The translations under genes were made by a program, and so were the position numbers. A stretch of 64,000 nucleotides of DNA from Helicobacter felistomachi. GTDB lineage: Bacteria; Campylobacterota; Campylobacteria; Campylobacterales; Helicobacteraceae. The stretch is from assembly GCF_030296895.1 (NCBI RefSeq), contig NZ_AP028022.1, forward strand, positions 372,001 through 436,000, written 5' to 3'. Position 1 is the stretch's first letter. Each line of letters begins with the position of its first letter. This document shows positions 60,702 to 64,000 of this stretch, in pieces. Below the pieces are notes generated by a model. It was not told where the DNA came from. It did no database searches and worked only from the letters and a program-made list of their open reading frames with translations.

Positions 60702-61649
60702 TTACCCTAAAATCTTAGCGACCTCGTCCATGAAACGATCGGCATCAAACTTCACCAAATACCCCTTCACCCCTAAATCCAAGGCCTTTTGCGCGCTGTA
60801 ATCATCGCAGATCGAAGAGTTAAACAGCACGGGGATTTGGCAGAATCTAGGATCTGCTTGGATTTTAGAGAAAAAATGGTAACCATCCATTTTGGGCATC
60901 TCCACATCGGACACAATGAGCTTTAAATTTTGATCCAACTTGTCTTGATACTGCTCGTAAAGCATCTCTAATTTAGCCAGCCCATCCTTGCCATCCACCG
61001 CTTCCACGACTTTAAAACCCATTTTTAACAAAGTGTGCTTGATGATCGTGCGGGCGGACTTGCTGTCGTCCACAAACATCGCAATCCCCTCAAACTGCCT
61101 GACCTGCTTTTCTTTAGGCGGTTTGGAAGCTTTTGGGCTATGCAAGTCTAAGTCGTCTAAAATGCTCTCTAAGTCTAAAATCAACATCGTTTTATCGCCA
61201 TCGATCTTGGTTGTGCCTGTGATCTTATCCTTGCTTAGCGTGCTTTGGTTGCTGAAAGCAGCGGGCTCCACATTGCTCCAGTCGATGCGCCGAATGCGTT
61301 TAGCCGCGTGCACCACAAAGCCCATTTTCACACCACTAAACTCCGTGATGACCACAACTTTTTCAACCACACGGCTTTCATCCTCGACAATGCCTAGCCA
61401 TCGCGACAAATCGATCAAGGGAAGGATCGTAGAGCGCAGATCAAAAACGCCCAAAATATAATCCAAATTCGTGGGGCACTCAAAAACTTCAGGCATCATG
61501 ATGATCTCTTGCACCTTAGACACATTGATTCCATAAATGCCCTCGAAGGGTTGATCGCCTTGCAAGCCGAAGATTCTAAAGTCCACCAGCTCGATCTCGC
61601 CTAAATTTAGGGCGGTGTTTAAATTTTGTTCTGTCAAGTGCATCCCCAT
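60702..61649 (-). CDS. cheV: CheW-receiver chemotaxis protein CheV (CheV3 type)
   Basis: 315 residues. N-terminal CheW-like domain (GINVSKVQEIIMMPEVFECPTN, GVFDLRSTILPLIDLSRWLG). C-terminal receiver with the acidic pair AMFVDDSKSART, phospho-Asp in LIVSDVEMPKMDGYHF and the conserved Lys in GVKGYLVKFDADRF. CheV proteins act as phosphate sinks and couplers. Position before cheAY-cheW equals H. pylori HP0393. Two in-frame ATGs (61647-61649 and 61641-61643). Confidence 0.95.
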   Translation of the reverse strand: MGMHLTEQNLNTALNLGEIELVDFRIFGLQGDQPFEGIYGINVSKVQEIIMMPEVFECPTNLDYILGVFDLRSTILPLIDLSRWLGIVEDESRVVEKVVVITEFSGVKMGFVVHAAKRIRRIDWSNVEPAAFSNQSTLSKDKITGTTKIDGDKTMLILDLESILDDLDLHSPKASKPPKEKQVRQFEGIAMFVDDSKSARTIIKHTLLKMGFKVVEAVDGKDGLAKLEMLYEQYQDKLDQNLKLIVSDVEMPKMDGYHFFSKIQADPRFCQIPVLFNSSICDDYSAQKALDLGVKGYLVKFDADRFMDEVAKILG

Positions 61650-61691
61650 TTCACAAAATTTAAAGGGCTTTAAATTTTAGCCTATTTTCTC

Positions 61692-62444
61692 TTAGTTTAG
61701 CGTGCATTGATGTATTTGGCTTAGGGCAGGGCAAATGATCCAGCCTCCATTGCTTAATCTGGTAACCTCTTTAGTGCAATAAAATGAGGGCAAAGACACA
61801 TACAGCGGGCCTTTAGAGTCTTTGTCCATGCGCCCGATATGAAAATGCCCCTCAATCACACCGCTTAAGGTCTGTGGGCTTTGTTTGGCATAGCGTTCTA
61901 GGCGCGCTTGGGCAAAGTGGGTGAAATCTAGAGCACTTTGGGGGTAAGTTCTAATCCTTTTGGCATAAATGGGAGCACTGATGGCCGTGTAAAGGGGCTT
62001 GATGTGCGCCAAAAGCCCTAGGGTTTTTAGACTTAATGGGTTTGAAAGCAAACGGATATACAGGCCATAGCCAAAGCCCAAAAATAGATCCCCGTGCGCG
62101 AGGGCGTAAAGTTGATCCTTGTGGCTGAAAATGACCGGCTGTGCACTTCTGGGATAGATCGTCGTGTTTTTGAGCTGGGGCACACCACTTAAGCCCAAGT
62201 CATGATTGCCCTCAAAGTAAAACACGGGGATTTGTCGACTTAGGTGCTCTATTTGTTCCAAAATATGGGGGGTGTGGGTGTGTTTAATGCTGCCCACGAA
62301 AATTTGGAACATGTCGCCCATTAAAAAAAGTTGGCTGGGCGGGTGCGCCCTAAGCTGCTCTAAAAAATGGGCTAAATCGTGCATGCCCGTCTTGTGGTGA
62401 GCATCGGCAACAAACAGGGCGTTTTCTAAAATTGTGGGCCACAT
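61692..62444 (-). CDS. Metallophosphoesterase, likely UDP-2,3-diacylglucosamine hydrolase type
   Basis: 250 residues from ATG at 62442-62444. Metal motifs of the calcineurin fold: ALFVADAHH, FLMGDMFQIF, YFEGNHDLGL, YALAHGDLFLGFGYGL and IEGHFHIG. The order and the GNHD/HGDL context resemble LpxH-type lipid A pathway enzymes; epsilonproteobacteria use a diverged member. H. pylori has a similar gene next to cheV (HP0394). The precise activity is inferred from family only. No clear ribosome site; TTG codons precede the ATG. Confidence 0.78.
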   Translation of the reverse strand: MWPTILENALFVADAHHKTGMHDLAHFLEQLRAHPPSQLFLMGDMFQIFVGSIKHTHTPHILEQIEHLSRQIPVFYFEGNHDLGLSGVPQLKNTTIYPRSAQPVIFSHKDQLYALAHGDLFLGFGYGLYIRLLSNPLSLKTLGLLAHIKPLYTAISAPIYAKRIRTYPQSALDFTHFAQARLERYAKQSPQTLSGVIEGHFHIGRMDKDSKGPLYVSLPSFYCTKEVTRLSNGGWIICPALSQIHQCTLN

Positions 62445-62453
62445 CAGCAACAA

Positions 62454-62852
62454 TACAAGCGGCTAGCCTAAACCCCGCCAAAAAGGGCGCACAATTCCCC
62501 ACAAAGGGCAAGCAAACCAAGCTCAAAGATAGGTTTAGCGACGGAGTTTAACGAGTACAAAGCTGGTTTTCAACACCATTGAAAGGGGGCGATAACAAGG
62601 CAATGCTCAACACGACACCTGACCCAAAAGGGGATGATTCCCCTAAGATAACCAACAACTCCTCCAAGGCAAGCGTCAATCAAGTTTTAGAGGCAGACAG
62701 CCATTAACCCTAAATTTCTAAAGGGCGACCAAATAAGCCAAGCTTAAGATAGCCGACACCATCACCAAACACAAGCAACAATAGAGAGGCCGACACCATC
62801 ATGCCAAGGCGATCAATAACGCTAAACCAAGGGTTAAGGGGGCTTAACAATA
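62454..62852. other. Intergenic region with possible decayed gene
   Basis: 399 bases without an intact gene. On the plus strand three short fragments in different frames (about 62456-62551, 62540-62583, 62552-62707) read as one hydrophilic protein-like segment, ending DSPKITNNSSKAS...ADSH. A 13-base word GCCGACACCATCA is repeated at about 62753 and 62789. I cannot name the origin. Confidence 0.35.
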
Positions 62853-63053
62853 TCAACCGCCTCCCATAAACTGCAAACACTCTAGGCGGTCGTTTTCTTG
62901 TAGGGGGGTGCTGTGCCACTTCTCTTTTCTCACCACCGACTCGTTTAAAGCCACCGCACACACCTGCGCTTCAATGCCTAGCTCTTTAATGACAGAATCG
63001 ATGCTTAGAGGTTTGTCAAACTCTTTGGCCTGTCCGTTGATGAAGACTTGCAT
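62853..63053 (-). CDS. thiS: Sulfur carrier protein ThiS
   Basis: 66 residues of the ubiquitin-like fold: MQVFINGQAKEFDKPLSIDS, CAVALNESVVRKEKW, and the C-terminal QFMGGG, whose last Gly is thiocarboxylated to donate sulfur for thiazole (thiamine) synthesis. ATG at 63051-63053 lies five bases after AAGGA; two earlier in-frame ATGs are less likely. TATAAT at 63081-63086. Confidence 0.88.
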   Translation of the reverse strand: MQVFINGQAKEFDKPLSIDSVIKELGIEAQVCAVALNESVVRKEKWHSTPLQENDRLECLQFMGGG

Positions 63054-63080
63054 ATCCATCCTTTGGCTAAATAAGCCCCC

Positions 63081-63086
63081 ATTATA
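63081..63086 (-). promoter_or_regulatory. -10 box for thiS
   Basis: TATAAT in TGTTATAAT context on the minus strand, 28 bases before the thiS ATG; divergent to the fucosyltransferase promoter at 63111. Confidence 0.6.
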
Positions 63087-63110
63087 ACAAAAACCTATCA
63101 AAACTCATGC

Positions 63111-63116
63111 TATACT
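63111..63116 (+). promoter_or_regulatory. -10 box for the fucosyltransferase remnant
   Basis: TATACT, followed by AAGG (63129-63132) and the former start region at 63139. Confidence 0.5.
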
Positions 63117-63138
63117 CGGCAAAACTTTAAGGTTACCC

Positions 63139-63611
63139 GTTTTTGCCCCGCTTTTAGATGCCTTATTGAGTCTAGCCGCTTGCCCCCACCCCCACCCACT
63201 AAAAGTCCTCTCACAATCGGGGTTTCTCTTTGGTTTGGCAAAAATGCTTTAGAAAACTTAAAAAATTTTAAGGCATGGTTTTTCTACCACATTTTAGCCA
63301 CTCAATACGACATCACGCTCACCACAAAACCCGAAGACTCCTGTGCTGTGGTTTTTGGCACTTCTTTTAGAGAAGAGGGGTATCATTTTTTTAGAAGTAT
63401 CTTGGACTTCCCCCAAAAGCGTATGGGGCACACAGGTGAAAACGAGCGCATTGACTTTAATGTCTACGACTTTGGCATGGGCTTTGATGAGCTAGAGTTT
63501 AACGATCGCTATTTACGCGTGCCCCTTTACTACCAAGCCATTTGTTGGTTGGCTAAACTAAGCAGCACTTGCACCGACTCCCCCTTTCAAAGCAAGCCCA
63601 CCGCTTTTTAA
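63139..63611 (+). pseudogene. Alpha-1,3-fucosyltransferase (FutA/FutB type), decayed N-terminal remnant
   Basis: From 63180 the frame encodes TKSPLTIGVSLWFG, HTGENERIDFNVYDFGMGFD and ELEFNDRYLRVPLYYQA, which match the N-terminal half of H. pylori Lewis fucosyltransferases. Upstream in another frame, VFAPLLDALLSLAA from 63139 fits the expected start (MFQPLLDAFIES type), but the start codon is GTT and the frame changes within C-rich DNA (C5-A-C5-A-C3, 63183-63197). After residue PTAF a stop ends the frame, and the catalytic C-terminal half, with the conserved nucleotide-binding region and heptad repeats, is missing. The enzyme would add fucose to O-antigen for Lewis mimicry; this copy is inactive. 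Confidence 0.85.
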
Positions 63612-63737
63612 GCAAACTTACACAAATTAAGGCCAAGTTCTCCCGCGCACAAGGCACTAGGTGAGGGCAAACAGAGCCACAGACTAGACTTAGGTGCAAG
63701 TCTTTAAGTGGCTCATTCAAGTCGCCCCATTCCTGCC

Positions 63738-64000
63738 TTAAAACTTCTTCTTATTGACATCATCAAAAATTTCCTTAGCGATGTCATTGACTTTTTGGGT
63801 GATCTGATCGGTGTCTTGGGCGATTTGGGCGTTTTTTTGCACCACAACTTCTAATTGCTCGACCGTTTCATTGACCGCTTCAATCCCACTGGCCTGCTCT
63901 TGGACATTGGCAACAATCTCATTGATGCTTTGGATCAATAAGTTGGCATTGGCCTCGATCTCGCCTAAAGATTTCCCGGTCCTCTCGGCTAATTTTCTCA
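63738..64000 (-). CDS. Methyl-accepting chemotaxis protein, C-terminal end only
   Basis: The frame is open to the right edge of the window. Visible part: [20 protein letters not shown], then coiled coil (EAVNETVEQLEVVVQKNAQI) and the C-terminus DVNKKKF, nearly the same ending as the receptor at 55617. Sensor and membrane parts lie outside. It probably uses the same CheAY-CheW system. Confidence 0.9.
   Translation of the reverse strand, partial: RKLAERTGKSLGEIEANANLLIQSINEIVANVQEQASGIEAVNETVEQLEVVVQKNAQIAQDTDQITQKVNDIAKEIFDDVNKKKF

Noticed and set aside
62710-62961. Minus-strand 83-residue ORF partly under thiS
   Set aside because: It overlaps thiS in another frame; thiS has the proper fold motifs, GGG end, promoter and ribosome site.

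Overview
The window looks like chromosomal DNA of a gastric Helicobacter related to the H. felis / H. bizzozeronii / H. heilmannii group rather than H. pylori itself. The evidence is protein-level: a Hop-type outer membrane protein, a fused CheA-receiver kinase, CheV, a second glutamyl-tRNA synthetase of the GltX2 type, a VirB4 ATPase of the ComB4 type, pseudaminic acid and heptose pathway genes, and many gene orders that match what I know of H. pylori. Extended TATAAT -10 boxes without an obvious -35 are also typical. The species assignment is inference; no composition statistic or search was run.

Layout. 2-3331: 3' part of a repeat-rich Hop adhesin. 3543-4450: atpB and a small membrane protein. 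4562-12092 (minus): one tight operon greA-dut-(YfgM-like)-(lipoprotein propeller)-coaX-(TauE/UreH-like membrane protein)-gmhB-hldD-hldE-gmhA, in which most genes overlap by a few bases; it ends in the ADP-heptose pathway for LPS core. 12375-14394 (plus): 5-formyl-THF cyclo-ligase and rny. 14602-20399 (minus): gltX2-yggT-slt-galU-hypothetical-murA, a wall and sugar-nucleotide operon. 20418-22922: an AT-rich control region, a HugZ-N-like domain fused to a disordered tail, and a YedE transporter. 22923-25892 (minus): rpsL-rpsG-fusA. 25979-27934 (minus): soluble FIST-MCP receptor. 28044-31472 (plus): S4 protein, ileS, queF. 31529-33734 (minus): pseB-coaBC. 33773-38209 (minus): a PL8 polysaccharide lyase followed by comB4, both frameshifted. 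38375-41261 (plus): murJ, cysS. 41254-46355: a secreted hypothetical protein, an outer membrane protein coupled to an ABC transporter, a small Cys-containing secreted protein, dnaN. 46352-52199 (minus): der - AAA ATPase - recN - rqcH-like. 52410-53126: lipoprotein. 53201-53614 (minus): five tRNAs (Lys, Glu, Val, Asp, Glu). 53672-62444 (minus): lpxH-like, cheV, cheAY, cheW, a Cache-MCP and pbp1A. 62853-64000: thiS, a decayed alpha-1,3-fucosyltransferase, and the 3' end of another MCP.

The most notable accessory content is the PL8 lyase, predicted to be secreted and to cleave hyaluronan/chondroitin-type polysaccharides. Its reading frame is broken exactly at a G10 tract, as expected for a phase-variable locus. 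The fucosyltransferase remnant has lost its start codon, its reading frame at a C-rich tract, and its C-terminal half. A third oddity is the HugZ-N-like domain joined to a Gly-Phe-Asn-Pro-Gln-rich tail.

Caution: at least eight genes here (hldE, the HugZ-like gene, yedE, comB4, the PL8 gene, rqcH, pbp1A, fucT) carry net single-base frame disruptions. pbp1A is probably essential and its break is not in a long homopolymer, so some of these breaks are likely sequence errors. All positions were read by eye; homology statements come from remembered family features, not from a search.
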